From Bacillus pinisoli (lineage in GTDB: Bacteria; Bacillota; Bacilli; Bacillales; SA4), in the NCBI RefSeq assembly GCF_023036475.1, contig NZ_JAJQKI010000005.1, positions 124,001 through 188,000 on the forward strand: a DNA stretch of 64,000 bases, given 5' to 3'. Shown in pieces: positions 9,730 through 19,548 of this stretch; the stretch's first letter is position 1, and each line of letters begins with the position of its first letter. Both the position numbers and the translations under genes were made by a program. Below the pieces are notes generated by a model. The model had not been told where the DNA came from and ran no database searches. It saw only the letters and a program-made list of their open reading frames with translations.

Positions 9730-10221
9730 ATGAATAAATACTTTATAACTTTGATTTTCATTATTTTAGTTACAATATCAGGCTGTGGGACTAAAGAGAT
9801 TGAATTAGAAAGGGAACGTTCATCTGGGTTGCCAATAGCTTCAAATCAAGAAACTGAATTTACAAAACAAGAATTGATGAAGTTAGAAGAGGTATTATTA
9901 GAAATTGGAGATGCTCCAAAAGAAATCATTAGTGTTCATCCTATCTCTATAAAGAAAGTTAATAATGGGTTGCAGGTTACTGCATTATTACAAAATGGGT
10001 TTAGTGAATCAATTCAGAACCTTTCAGGTAATGTTAAACTTTTAGTAGCAGGTGAAATTGTTAGTAGTAAGGATTTTTCACTTAAAAAAGAAGAGTTTGG
10101 GGTGCTAGAGTCTGGACAATCAAAGCCCTGGAACTTCTTATTTCCTGAAGTACAGTTAGGAGACAAAGCTGATATTAGCGACTTTTCATTGGCTGTTGGT
10201 TTTTCATATGATATACAATAG
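9730..10221 (+). CDS. Lipoprotein with SLAP-like domain
   Basis: 163 residues. The signal peptide ends in a lipobox TISGC (lipidated Cys19 or nearby), so the protein should be anchored to the outer face of the membrane. Residues about 75-163 resemble the SLAP domain of Bacillus: repeated beta strands, then EEFGVLESGQSKPWNFLFPE and a final DISDFSLAVGF. This match is from memory of the pattern only. AAAGGAG is 9 bases upstream. It is transcribed away from the M14 gene and has a strong terminator. Confidence 0.7.
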   Translation: MNKYFITLIFIILVTISGCGTKEIELERERSSGLPIASNQETEFTKQELMKLEEVLLEIGDAPKEIISVHPISIKKVNNGLQVTALLQNGFSESIQNLSGNVKLLVAGEIVSSKDFSLKKEEFGVLESGQSKPWNFLFPEVQLGDKADISDFSLAVGFSYDIQ

Positions 10222-10242
10222 TCATATAACTTATGACAATAT

Positions 10243-10278
10243 TAAAGTAGTGAGTGAGGTCGGTTCACTCACTACTTT
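10243..10278 (+). terminator. Strong terminator after the SLAP-like lipoprotein
   Basis: AAAGTAGTGAGTGA pairs almost perfectly with TCACTCACTACTTTT around a seven-base loop. Confidence 0.9.
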
Positions 10279-10438
10279 TAGTGTTTAAGTAAAAGAAGCC
10301 TTATAGATCTTGTAAGTTTAGCTACCACTTTGTCGTATAAATAATCTCCAAATGCTATCCATTATAAACCAATCAACAAGTAACCTAGTATTTGATATAC
10401 TAAACTAATAAAACTGAGTTATTAAAAGGGGGATAAGA

Positions 10439-12064
10439 TTGAAAACATCGATCTTACTTATTTGTAGTGTATTAATGATGACTTTATATCCTATAAAATA
10501 TACCGCCTTTCCTTTAGTTCCAAAAACAAGTGTGATCATTAGTTTTCAAGATAAAATTGATACTGAAATTATCGAAATCAACGGCGGCACTATTCAGTTT
10601 TATTACGAAAGTATTTCAGCAGTTTCTGCCATTATGCCAGAATCTAATATTCCGACTCTTTCAGCCCATCCTTCCATACTGAAAATTGAATTAGATAGAT
10701 CATTTAAAGTTGATGGTCAAGTCTCCGATTGGGGATTGTTAAAAATTAAACCTTCATTGGCTAAAAATCAAAGCATTTATACAGGGAAGGGTGTTAAAAT
10801 TGCTGTTCTAGATACAGGTATAGATAAGGAGCACACAGACCTTAAAATAAAAAGTGGAGTTTCGTTTATTACTAGTGAGCCAGACTTTGATGATTATAAC
10901 GGCCATGGAACACACGTAGCTGGTATTATTGCTGCGCTTAATAACAACATGGGTGTATTAGGAGTATCTCCTGACGCAGAGTTATACGCTATTAAGGTGT
11001 TGGATCAAAGTGGTTCTGGAAATGAGTCTAGTGTTATAGCAGGTATTCAATGGGCAATAGATAATGATATTGATATTGTAAATTTAAGTCTTGCTAGCCC
11101 GCAAGGATCCTCTGCTCTAAAATCTATTGTTGATAAAGCGTATAATAGCGGCATGTTACTAGTTGGAGCCTCTGGAAATTCAGCTAATCAAGTTATAGAT
11201 CGCTACAATGTACAGTATCCAGCTAAGTTCGAATCTGTTATAGCAGTCGGTGCTACCGATAATAATGATCAACTTGCTAATTTTACTATGTACGGGAATT
11301 CATTGGAACTTGTAGCACCTGGTGTAGATATATCAAGTACCTACAAGGACAATACATTTGCTTACAGTAGTGGCACATCAATGGCAACACCTTTTGTTGC
11401 AGGTGTTTTGGCCCTCTATAAACAAGCTTTTCCAACAAAAACGAACAAAGAATTAAGAATCATGTTACAAGAGCGAGCTCTTGACTTAGGCGATTCAGGC
11501 AGGGATCCATATTTTGGATTTGGAATGGTTCAGGAGCCTAAACTCCCAAACTTCTCAGACATTCAGGGTAATGAGTGGTATGCAGCTGATATCCAATATC
11601 TTAAAGACAATAAAATGATTAATGGTTATCCTGATGGAACGTTTAAACCAAATGAGATTATTACTAGAGCCGAAGCCCTTACCATGATTGGAAATGCAAT
11701 TAACTTAGATGGTACATCACGTCTTACAAACTTTTCTGATGTACCAATTAATTACTATGCAGCTGGTTACATACAATCAGCTTTTGAACTGCGGATTGCA
11801 TCTGGTTTTCCCGATGGGACATTTAAACCAAAGAGTCCGATAACAAGAGGAGATGCGGCACAGTTTTTTGTTCGTTCCTTCAACTATCCACTTGTACAAG
11901 AGCAATATTTTAAAGATGTGATGCCTAACTACTATGGTTTTAGCGGGATAAATGGACTAAGAAAAGCTAATATAACCGCGGGATATCCTGATGGAACATT
12001 CAGACCTTTTGATAATATAACCAGAGCAGAATTAGCTGTGCTTTTAACAAGATCGGTAAAATAA
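10439..12064 (+). CDS. Subtilisin-like serine protease (S8) with three SLH domains
   Basis: 541 residues. The start is TTG at 10439, supported by AAAGGGGGA 5 bases upstream. A signal peptide is followed by an inhibitor-I9-like propeptide (to about 95) and the S8 catalytic domain. The triad is D125 (VLDTGID), H156 (NGHGTH) and S314 (SGTSMATP), and the oxyanion asparagine is N247 (GASGN). Three SLH domains lie at about 370-425, 432-488 and 495-541, with GYPDGTFKP and ITRAEA type motifs. It should be a wall-bound protease held to the SCWP. It is followed closely by the GH73-SLH gene and precedes the SCWP operon. Confidence 0.95.
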   Translation: MKTSILLICSVLMMTLYPIKYTAFPLVPKTSVIISFQDKIDTEIIEINGGTIQFYYESISAVSAIMPESNIPTLSAHPSILKIELDRSFKVDGQVSDWGLLKIKPSLAKNQSIYTGKGVKIAVLDTGIDKEHTDLKIKSGVSFITSEPDFDDYNGHGTHVAGIIAALNNNMGVLGVSPDAELYAIKVLDQSGSGNESSVIAGIQWAIDNDIDIVNLSLASPQGSSALKSIVDKAYNSGMLLVGASGNSANQVIDRYNVQYPAKFESVIAVGATDNNDQLANFTMYGNSLELVAPGVDISSTYKDNTFAYSSGTSMATPFVAGVLALYKQAFPTKTNKELRIMLQERALDLGDSGRDPYFGFGMVQEPKLPNFSDIQGNEWYAADIQYLKDNKMINGYPDGTFKPNEIITRAEALTMIGNAINLDGTSRLTNFSDVPINYYAAGYIQSAFELRIASGFPDGTFKPKSPITRGDAAQFFVRSFNYPLVQEQYFKDVMPNYYGFSGINGLRKANITAGYPDGTFRPFDNITRAELAVLLTRSVK

Positions 12065-12213
12065 TAAAAAAATTTTATCTCAATCTATAAAAATATTATC
12101 GAAAATAGTAACTTTTCACCTAAATTTGGAAAAATAGATAAATAGTTGCTAGAATTTTGTCATTTTTTTTGTTACTTTTAATAGATAGAATACTAGAAAG
12201 GAAGGTTTGATTA

Positions 12214-14109
12214 ATGCGACAACTGTTCCCTAAAGTATTAGTAGTGCTGTTAATTGTGTTTTCATTTGCAAACCCATTACCCACAGCTAATGCAAGCGAT
12301 ATATCAGGACACTTAATGGAAAGTGAAGTAAAATATCTAGATAGTATTGGGGTAATGAAAGGGGATGGACAAGGAAATTATTTTCCAGAACGTAATGTTT
12401 CGAGGCAAGAATTTGCCGCATTTATTGTTCGTGCATTAAAGCTTAATGACGAAATTGCCGGAACGTTTACAGATGTTAAAACTACTAATATCTTCTACTC
12501 CGATATCCATAAAGCAGCTGCTGCAAACCTTATTGCGGGTTATCCTGATGGAACGTATAAACCTACTCAAAATATAACAAGAGAAGAAATGGCTACAATC
12601 ATGTACAGAATTTTAAGACATAAAGGGATTGAGATGACAGAAGAACCAATTTCTTTTAAGGATACTAATACAATCCAAAAAGGAATGGTCGTCCCTATCC
12701 AAAACATATCCTCTGTAAAATTGATTTCAGGGTTTGAAGATAATACATTCCGTCCAAAAGCGTATACAGTCCGTGCACATGCGGCAGCATTAATTTCTAG
12801 AATGTTGCAGATAACTACAGCACCTACTACCACCCTAGAGTATAGTGTTTCTAACATAGACAGTACTGGAGAACTTAAAGAAGTAAGACGCTATTCTACT
12901 TTTACAGATGCTAGAAACGCAATCACATCTCCCAACTCACAAGTAGTAATGCATGGAAAGCAAGTAGCTTGGATGAGTAGCGGGATTGCATATGCAGGAA
13001 AAGTAGCAACTATCTATACAAGCTCATCATTTAAATCATCTTTAACATATGTATCAACGGGAACGGAAATGATTTACCATGATGCAACTAAAGATTGGGT
13101 TAAGGTAACAATTGCAAATTTAACTGGTTATGCTAAAGCGGCTGATATTATTTTAACACCTAGCCAGCTGCAAGAAGGGCGCTCCTTTTATTCTGTTAGT
13201 TCAGGTGATCTTGTCCATAGTATATATCAGCATGCATTGAACAATTATGTGTCTTATAAGTACGGTAAAGCACCATCGTTTATGGTTGCAGGGCAAAAGT
13301 ATTATAGTTGGGATGGCAACCAATTCTATTCATCAAATGGTACAAAAGTAGGGAATGCTTACCAATACTATAATTATTTACCATTATATTCACCAACCAA
13401 ATACACTGCAGAAGATCTTAATAGATTCGTAAAACACTTTAAACCAGATAGCCCCTTTATTAATTTAGGACAAGCTTTTAAGGATGCTGAAACTAAATAC
13501 GGAGTTAATGCCTTGTATTTACTTGCAAATGCTATTCATGAAAGTAATTGGGGATTAAGTAATCTAGCTAAAGAAAAAAATAATCTATTTGGTTGGAGCG
13601 CTTATGATTCCAGTCCACTTGAAAGCGGTAAGGATTTTGAGTCTATGGAAGCATGTATTGAACAGTTCGCTAGAGATTTCATCTCTAAAAAATACCTTGT
13701 TCCTGGTTCGTTTCAATATAACGGTCCACTACTTGGGAATAAAGAAATTGGTATGAATGTTCGTTATGCGTCTGATCCATATTGGGGACAGAAAATTGCT
13801 GGCCATATGTATCGTGCCGCACAATATCTAGGCAATGGAGATTTAGGACATTACACTCTAGGTGCAGGAACTCAAGCTGTTAATATGAGATCAGAAGCAC
13901 TAGTATCTAATCCATCAAGCGCTAACGTTCTTTATCAATTGGAGAAAGTCAACTATACAGTGGCAATTCTAGAAGAAGTAAGCCAAACTGATGGCGTTTG
14001 GTATAAAGTAACTCCTCGTAATTTAAACGGAAATTCTTATCCAGCTGTATATATATTTGGAAACGGTACACATGGTACACTTGTAACAAAACTACCAGTA
14101 GCAAAATAA
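12214..14109 (+). CDS. SLH-anchored GH73 N-acetylglucosaminidase autolysin
   Basis: 631 residues. A signal peptide (cleavage near ANA) precedes three SLH domains at residues 28-80, 85-140 and 147-200. A middle region of about 220-330 contains an SH3-like stretch. The GH73 glucosaminidase domain at about 405-545 has the catalytic glutamate E443 in ANAIHESNWG and the NNLFGWSAYD motif. A C-terminal SH3b domain starts near AVNMRSEA. It resembles LytD/LytG-type enzymes that cut between GlcNAc and MurNAc. GAAAGGAAGG lies 9 bases before the ATG. A 15-bp hairpin follows the stop. Confidence 0.93.
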   Translation: MRQLFPKVLVVLLIVFSFANPLPTANASDISGHLMESEVKYLDSIGVMKGDGQGNYFPERNVSRQEFAAFIVRALKLNDEIAGTFTDVKTTNIFYSDIHKAAAANLIAGYPDGTYKPTQNITREEMATIMYRILRHKGIEMTEEPISFKDTNTIQKGMVVPIQNISSVKLISGFEDNTFRPKAYTVRAHAAALISRMLQITTAPTTTLEYSVSNIDSTGELKEVRRYSTFTDARNAITSPNSQVVMHGKQVAWMSSGIAYAGKVATIYTSSSFKSSLTYVSTGTEMIYHDATKDWVKVTIANLTGYAKAADIILTPSQLQEGRSFYSVSSGDLVHSIYQHALNNYVSYKYGKAPSFMVAGQKYYSWDGNQFYSSNGTKVGNAYQYYNYLPLYSPTKYTAEDLNRFVKHFKPDSPFINLGQAFKDAETKYGVNALYLLANAIHESNWGLSNLAKEKNNLFGWSAYDSSPLESGKDFESMEACIEQFARDFISKKYLVPGSFQYNGPLLGNKEIGMNVRYASDPYWGQKIAGHMYRAAQYLGNGDLGHYTLGAGTQAVNMRSEALVSNPSSANVLYQLEKVNYTVAILEEVSQTDGVWYKVTPRNLNGNSYPAVYIFGNGTHGTLVTKLPVAK

Positions 14110-14120
14110 TGTTTACGTTA

Positions 14121-14159
14121 ATAGGGGAATACACCACTTACTTTGGTGTATTCCCCTAT
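14121..14159 (+). terminator. 15-bp perfect hairpin after the GH73-SLH gene
   Basis: ATAGGGGAATACACC and its exact complement flank a nine-base loop. The downstream T content is only moderate (GTTATATTATAG), so it could attenuate rather than fully end transcription into tagA. Confidence 0.7.
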
Positions 14160-14209
14160 GTTATATTATAGTAGAAATTAAGTTTAGATATTAAGGAGCA
14201 ATGTATACA

Positions 14210-14944
14210 ATGGTTTTTAAAAAAGTCAATATTCTAGGGGTACCTTTTATCCATGCCTCAATGGAACAGTTCATCAATCAATTACACTTACATATTATAA
14301 ATAATGAAAAAGTAACAGTAGTTACTGCAAATCCAGAGATAGTTATGAAAGCAAAAGAAGATTCATACTACATGACTCTTTTGAGAAATGCAAACTATGT
14401 TACCCCTGATGGTATTGGAATTGTTAAAGCAGCACAGCTATTAGGGAGTCCACTTCCAGAAAGAGTAGCTGGCTTTGACACAATGATAGAATTGTTAAAA
14501 CTAGGAAATATACATAATTACAATATTTATTTATTAGGAGCAAAAGAGGAAGTATTAGAAGGTGCCAAACAAAAAATCAAGAAAGACTATCCAAATGTAA
14601 ATGTAGTTGGGTCACACAACGGCTTTTTTGATTGGACAAATGAAGAAATACCAAACCAAATCAAATCACTAGAACCTGACCTTGTCTTTGTTGCTCTCGG
14701 AATGCCTAGACAGGAAGAATGGATTTTTTCACAGATTGAAAAATTTGAGAAAGGGATTTTTATGGGAGTAGGTGGTAGCTTTGATGTTTTGTCGGGCACT
14801 GTAAATAGGGCACCTGAAATTTGGCAAAAACTTAATATCGAATGGCTATACAGATTAGTCAAGCAACCTTCAAGGGCAGTAAGAATGATGGCACTCCCCC
14901 GCTTCGCTTTAGAAATTTTCAAAAAGAAAGTACTTCCAAAATGA
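14210..14944 (+). CDS. tagA: TagA/WecG-type N-acetylmannosaminyltransferase
   Basis: 244 residues of the TagA/WecG/CpsF glycosyltransferase family (GT26). It adds ManNAc from UDP-ManNAc to undecaprenyl-PP-GlcNAc, the second step of wall teichoic acid or SCWP linkage and repeat synthesis. Visible family motifs are TANPEIVMKA, YVTPDGIGIV with the probable catalytic aspartate, LPERVAGFD, LGMPRQEEW and GVGGSFDVLSG. The ATG at 14210 has AAGGAG at a spacing of 11; the upstream ATG at 14201 is only two bases from that site. It opens the five-gene operon that ends with csaB and overlaps the flippase gene by ATGA. Confidence 0.93.
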   Translation: MVFKKVNILGVPFIHASMEQFINQLHLHIINNEKVTVVTANPEIVMKAKEDSYYMTLLRNANYVTPDGIGIVKAAQLLGSPLPERVAGFDTMIELLKLGNIHNYNIYLLGAKEEVLEGAKQKIKKDYPNVNVVGSHNGFFDWTNEEIPNQIKSLEPDLVFVALGMPRQEEWIFSQIEKFEKGIFMGVGGSFDVLSGTVNRAPEIWQKLNIEWLYRLVKQPSRAVRMMALPRFALEIFKKKVLPK

Positions 14945-16497
14945 GTAATAAGTTAGTTAAAGGTACATTAATACTATCAATAGCTACACTACTATCTAAA
15001 ATTTTAGGAAGCGCTTTTCGGATTCCTTTACAAAATATTGCAGGGGATTCCGTATTAGGGATATTTACATTAGTCTACCCTTTCTATATGGTGGGATTAA
15101 TTCTATCTGTAGCGGGTATTCCAATTGCTATTTCTAAATTAATTTCTGATGCTCGTACATCGAATGATCATATTAAAGTAAGTAATATATTTAAAACAGC
15201 AAGAATATTAGCAATGCTCTTTGGTATCATCAGTTTTACTTTATTTTTTAGTTTTTCTGACTATATAGCTTTTCTATTAGGAGGTAAAGAAACAAAATTA
15301 TCTATTTTAATTGTTTCAATTACCTTGTTAATTGCTCCTTATATGGCAGTGTATAGAGGTTTCTTTCAAGGGTTGGAAGATATGAGACCTACTGCTGTTT
15401 CTCAAGTACTTGAACAGCTGTCTCGTGTCATTTTGATACTATTTATAGCTTATTTTATGGTGCAGCTCGGCTATAATAGTTCTCAAATTTCTGGTGGAAT
15501 TATGATTGCTTCCATAATAGGAGCAATTATATCTTTAGTCTACTTAAGAAGACTTTTTGTAAATTCTAAAGATAGGCCATTCTCTTACAAACTCACCAAA
15601 CAAACCTTTTTTTTTACAAGCAAATCAATTTTAACAATTTCAATCCCTATAGCGTTTGGGGCTATTTCCATGGCATTATTTAACTTAGCAGATTCTTTAT
15701 CAGTTCCACTAAGCCTTAGGAATTTAAATTTTACATCTCTTGAAATTACTCAAGCTTACGGTATATATGGAAGAGGCTTATCGTTAGTGCAAATTACAAC
15801 TATATTCGCTAGTTCCATTATTCTACCTCTCATACCTTTAATAGGTAAGCATGTAGCAAACGCAGAATTAGAAACAGTAAAGAGCACAGTAGAAAAGTCT
15901 TTATCTTTAACTCACTTATTATCTTGGCCGGGAGCTATTGGACTATTTTCATTAGCCATTCCTATTAACTTAACATTATTCTCAGACCTCCAAGGAACTG
16001 CTGTTTTAGCTGTAGTAGGAATTAGCTCAATATTTACTTCATTAACTGTGCTAGGTATAGGTATCTTACAAGGCTTAGGTGAAGAAAAAAAAGCGGCATA
16101 TGTCGTTTTAATAGCCTTCGTAATGAAAATCATGATAAATATTGTAATTATTAAATATTTAGGTATTTTGGGGGCAGCTATATCAACCTTAATTATTTAC
16201 TTTATTAGTTATTGCATAAACTCCTTTATCATCCACAAGAAAATTGGTATTGCTTATATTAAAAAGCAGACTATTGTTTCTTTTATATCTTCTATTATAA
16301 TGGGAATACTAATTGGATTACCCACTCTTTTTATTGATTTTGTAGAGTTTGGGAGGTTTTTATCTTTTATCTATACTTCTATCTCCATACTCTTTGGTGG
16401 AACTATTTACTTAGGACTCTTGATCATTTTTAAAGGACTAACTATCAAAGAGTTAATGGAATTATTAGGGAGGAAATCCTTATTAAGGGAAAAGTAA
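14941..16497 (+). CDS. MOP-superfamily polysaccharide flippase (SpoVB/MurJ-like)
   Basis: 518 residues from the ATG that overlaps the tagA stop (ATGA); a longer frame begins inside tagA but has no reason to be used. About 14 membrane helices follow the polysaccharide-flippase pattern (KGTLILSIATLLSKILGSAFR at the start, then YPFYMVGLILSVAGIPIAISK). Such proteins flip lipid-linked wall precursors across the membrane. Its place between tagA and tagO in an operon with csaB suggests that it flips the SCWP precursor. General lipid II flippases of the same family would normally lie elsewhere, so MurJ function cannot be excluded. Confidence 0.88.
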   Translation: MSNKLVKGTLILSIATLLSKILGSAFRIPLQNIAGDSVLGIFTLVYPFYMVGLILSVAGIPIAISKLISDARTSNDHIKVSNIFKTARILAMLFGIISFTLFFSFSDYIAFLLGGKETKLSILIVSITLLIAPYMAVYRGFFQGLEDMRPTAVSQVLEQLSRVILILFIAYFMVQLGYNSSQISGGIMIASIIGAIISLVYLRRLFVNSKDRPFSYKLTKQTFFFTSKSILTISIPIAFGAISMALFNLADSLSVPLSLRNLNFTSLEITQAYGIYGRGLSLVQITTIFASSIILPLIPLIGKHVANAELETVKSTVEKSLSLTHLLSWPGAIGLFSLAIPINLTLFSDLQGTAVLAVVGISSIFTSLTVLGIGILQGLGEEKKAAYVVLIAFVMKIMINIVIIKYLGILGAAISTLIIYFISYCINSFIIHKKIGIAYIKKQTIVSFISSIIMGILIGLPTLFIDFVEFGRFLSFIYTSISILFGGTIYLGLLIIFKGLTIKELMELLGRKSLLREK

Positions 16498-16569
16498 TTG
16501 TAAGGAGTAAATATATGTTCCTTGTAAAAAATAGAGAATAAACAAAATCCACAATTGGGGTGTCAACTT

Positions 16570-17616
16570 ATGCTATATTTGACATTAGTCATTTGTTCTC
16601 TATTTTCTTTTGTCATTACACCTAAGATAAAAACTTTAGCCATTAAAATTGGAGCAACAGATCAGCCTAATCACAGAAAAGTTCATCTATCAAGCATGCC
16701 ACGTCTTGGGGGCTTAGCCATTTTTTTTTCAACACTATTAGGTCTGTTTATACTAAAGCCCATTCATCCCGCACTGATCTCAATGCTAATAGGAAGCTTT
16801 ATTATAATTTTGACTGGTGTTCTAGACGATTTATATGAAATTAGTGCGAAGTATAAGTTATTAGGTCAGCTTATTGCAGCAATTGTAGTAATTTACGGTG
16901 GGGTAATTGTTAAATTCATCAATTTACCACTGGGTATTCAATTGGAGCTTGGACTATTTAGTATACCTCTAACACTTTTATGGATTATTGTTGTTACTAA
17001 TGCCATTAATCTTATTGATGGTCTAGATGGTTTAGCTGCTGGTATCTCTTCCATAGTTCTATTCACCATATCTATTATGGCAATGATTAATGGTAATGAG
17101 TTTGTTATGACTGTCTCCTTGATTATCTTAGCAAGTACCTTAGGCTTTTTACCTTTTAATTTTCATCCTGCTAAAATATTTATGGGTGATACTGGTGCAT
17201 TATTTCTTGGTTTTATCATTTCTGTGATATCATTACTGGGGTTTAAAAATATCACATTGTTTTCACTTTTAGTTCCCATTATTATATTAGGGGTACCACT
17301 ATCGGATACGTTTTTTGCAATTGTAAGGAGATTAATCAAAAGGCAACCACTATCTACTCCTGATAAATCTCACTTTCATCATTGTTTAATTAGGTTAGGT
17401 TTCTCCCACCAATCATCGGTTTTACTGATGTATCTTTTGAGTACAATTTTTGCAGTTGCTGCTTTGATTTTTGAACAGACTACACTGTGGGGTTCATACT
17501 TGGTAATCATTACTCTTATACTCTTTACAGAGATCCTTGTAGAGGTAATCGGATTAGTTGATAAAGATTATAAGCCAATCCTTAATTTAATCAGAAAAGT
17601 ACTAAATACACGCTGA
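16570..17616 (+). CDS. Second TagO/WecA-type GlcNAc-1-phosphate transferase
   Basis: 348 residues from the ATG at 16570, with GGGGTG 8 bases upstream. Motifs match those of the copy at 3253-4308: MPRLGGLAIF, GVLDDLYEIS, NAINLIDGLDGLAAG, FMGDTGALFLG and DKSHFHHCLI. By eye the two copies are roughly 60-65 percent identical from end to end, so this is a paralogue rather than a distant relative. It probably starts the SCWP on undecaprenyl phosphate, while the stand-alone copy may feed teichoic acid or other polymers. The 72-base gap before it contains a tiny ribosome-site-plus-ORF unit (see findings). Confidence 0.93.
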   Translation: MLYLTLVICSLFSFVITPKIKTLAIKIGATDQPNHRKVHLSSMPRLGGLAIFFSTLLGLFILKPIHPALISMLIGSFIIILTGVLDDLYEISAKYKLLGQLIAAIVVIYGGVIVKFINLPLGIQLELGLFSIPLTLLWIIVVTNAINLIDGLDGLAAGISSIVLFTISIMAMINGNEFVMTVSLIILASTLGFLPFNFHPAKIFMGDTGALFLGFIISVISLLGFKNITLFSLLVPIIILGVPLSDTFFAIVRRLIKRQPLSTPDKSHFHHCLIRLGFSHQSSVLLMYLLSTIFAVAALIFEQTTLWGSYLVIITLILFTEILVEVIGLVDKDYKPILNLIRKVLNTR

Positions 17617-17672
17617 TGTAGTCATAACTGCATCAGCTTATCATCATTGTAAAAGTGAAAGGAAGCACAAAT

Positions 17673-19547
17673 ATGAAAAAATGGTTGTGGATTATTGTCG
17701 TTCTATCTATCATACTAACCACTCCTTCAATTCTACAAAGGAATAAGGTTGAACTTGAAAATAATCAATATGAAATTATTATCCCTTATCATGAAATTAT
17801 GCAATTAGTAGATGAGGGTCTACAAAAAGATTTCGTTCTTGATAAACTTAAAGGTGCTGGACTAACATCAATTAGCTTAGAAGCTGAAACGTTAGAGTTA
17901 CTAGAATATTTCGGTCACATCACAATACTAGATCGTGATTCGTTTCAAGAGGCACTCCTAACAGAAAATTTTAGCTTTAGTTCAATTCCTACTACTCGTG
18001 GGTTATACATACATAATAATAACCAAGAGTATTATGATATTGCGCCAGTAATAAAAGATATTTTTCAGGATGTGGAATTAATAAACTATAACAACCAATC
18101 TTACTTTTTTATTCCAGGAAATCCTGAATACATCAAAAGACTCCCATTAGGATATTCTGACCAAGCCATAAAGGAGATTACCTTAGGAGGCTTTAATTTA
18201 GTACCTCGTTTACCTGAAGGATCAAAGGTAAATGATGAAAATGAGATTCTAATGAAACAATTAATTAGTATGGATTCAAACTTAACAGCTAAGTTTTTAC
18301 CTTCTGGCAAACAAATGGTTGGGTATCCAGATGATTTAGTTAAATGGGGACAACTCCTAGGCGAGAAAAAAAATACACTATTGTTAACTGAATTCAATGA
18401 ACAAAAAGGATTTACTTCATATGCTTACTCTATGGACTTAAATGTAGTTCGTTTACATAGCTTAAATATGGAAACTAGTCCTCCCCCACAGCTTGTTGAA
18501 ACAGCGGTAAGGGCTGTGAAAGAGAGAAACATAAGGGCTTTATTTATTCATATTTATTTTAAAGATTCAGCAGAAAGAAATCTTAGTAAAAGTATAGCTG
18601 TATTAGAAATGTTGACTAAAAACATGCCAGCTCAATTTGAATTAGGGAAAAGTGAACCACATAAACTAAACACCCAATCCATGCTACAGGTTCTATTCGT
18701 GTTGATAGGTAGTTTTGCATTTATCTCCATATCACTTTTAACATTGCTAAATAGAAAGTTAGCTTTATTAGGAGTTAGCATTACCCTTTTAATAGGATTA
18801 CTCACTATAACAGGTGACCTTTTTACAAAAATATTAGCATTAGAACTTGCAATTATAACTGCAATAATTGCCACTATACCTTCAAATAACTTGATCAGTA
18901 AAAGGTCAATGCTTGCTAATTATTTTCGCTCAATTGGTCTTGCCTTTATTGGGATTTGGTTCATTGTAACGCTTCTTTACGGAACGGAGTATCTTCTTCA
19001 TATCGGAGCAGGCTTTAGAGGGGTAAAAGCTCTTTATGTTTTCCCAATGTTATTCGTACTTGGATATGTGATTATAAATCAAACACAAAGACTTAACTTT
19101 AAACAACTTGTTAAATGGGTTGCAGCGCCTGTTAAATATTGGCACCTTATCGCCATCGGAGTTTTAGGGATAACGTTACTATATTATATTAGTAGAACGG
19201 GTAATGCTGGTAGCGTAAGCGTCTACGAATTATTGGTAAGACAGAAGTTAGAGGAGCTACTATATGTTCGACCAAGAACTAAGGAGTTCTTAATTGGTTT
19301 TCCTTTCTTTGTACTTGCCTTATACTTATTGCAAACAAGTAGAAAAATTGGACTATTCTTCCTGATACCTGGTTCAATCGGTTGGTTATCACTTGTTAAT
19401 ACATTTACCCATTTACATATCCCTTTACACATCTCATTGTTAAGAAGCTTTTATAGCTTAGTATTAGGATATGTAATCGGCTTACTATTTATCTTTATTT
19501 ACAAACTTACAGTTCGATATTACTTGAAGTTAAGGACAAGGTGGTAA
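17673..19547 (+). CDS. DUF5693 family membrane protein of the SCWP operon
   Basis: 624 residues from the ATG at 17673, with AAAGGAAG 8 bases upstream; an in-frame GTG at 17655 overlaps that site. An N-terminal signal anchor is followed by about 320 extracellular residues and then roughly nine membrane helices from residue 335 to the end. It matches the DUF5693 proteins that often precede csaB in Firmicutes. The function is not established. The position between tagO and csaB, and the large outside domain plus polytopic membrane part, fit a role in polymerising, ligating or transporting the pyruvylated SCWP. The stop is one base from the csaB start. Confidence 0.82.
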   Translation: MKKWLWIIVVLSIILTTPSILQRNKVELENNQYEIIIPYHEIMQLVDEGLQKDFVLDKLKGAGLTSISLEAETLELLEYFGHITILDRDSFQEALLTENFSFSSIPTTRGLYIHNNNQEYYDIAPVIKDIFQDVELINYNNQSYFFIPGNPEYIKRLPLGYSDQAIKEITLGGFNLVPRLPEGSKVNDENEILMKQLISMDSNLTAKFLPSGKQMVGYPDDLVKWGQLLGEKKNTLLLTEFNEQKGFTSYAYSMDLNVVRLHSLNMETSPPPQLVETAVRAVKERNIRALFIHIYFKDSAERNLSKSIAVLEMLTKNMPAQFELGKSEPHKLNTQSMLQVLFVLIGSFAFISISLLTLLNRKLALLGVSITLLIGLLTITGDLFTKILALELAIITAIIATIPSNNLISKRSMLANYFRSIGLAFIGIWFIVTLLYGTEYLLHIGAGFRGVKALYVFPMLFVLGYVIINQTQRLNFKQLVKWVAAPVKYWHLIAIGVLGITLLYYISRTGNAGSVSVYELLVRQKLEELLYVRPRTKEFLIGFPFFVLALYLLQTSRKIGLFFLIPGSIGWLSLVNTFTHLHIPLHISLLRSFYSLVLGYVIGLLFIFIYKLTVRYYLKLRTRW

Positions 19548-19548
19548 A

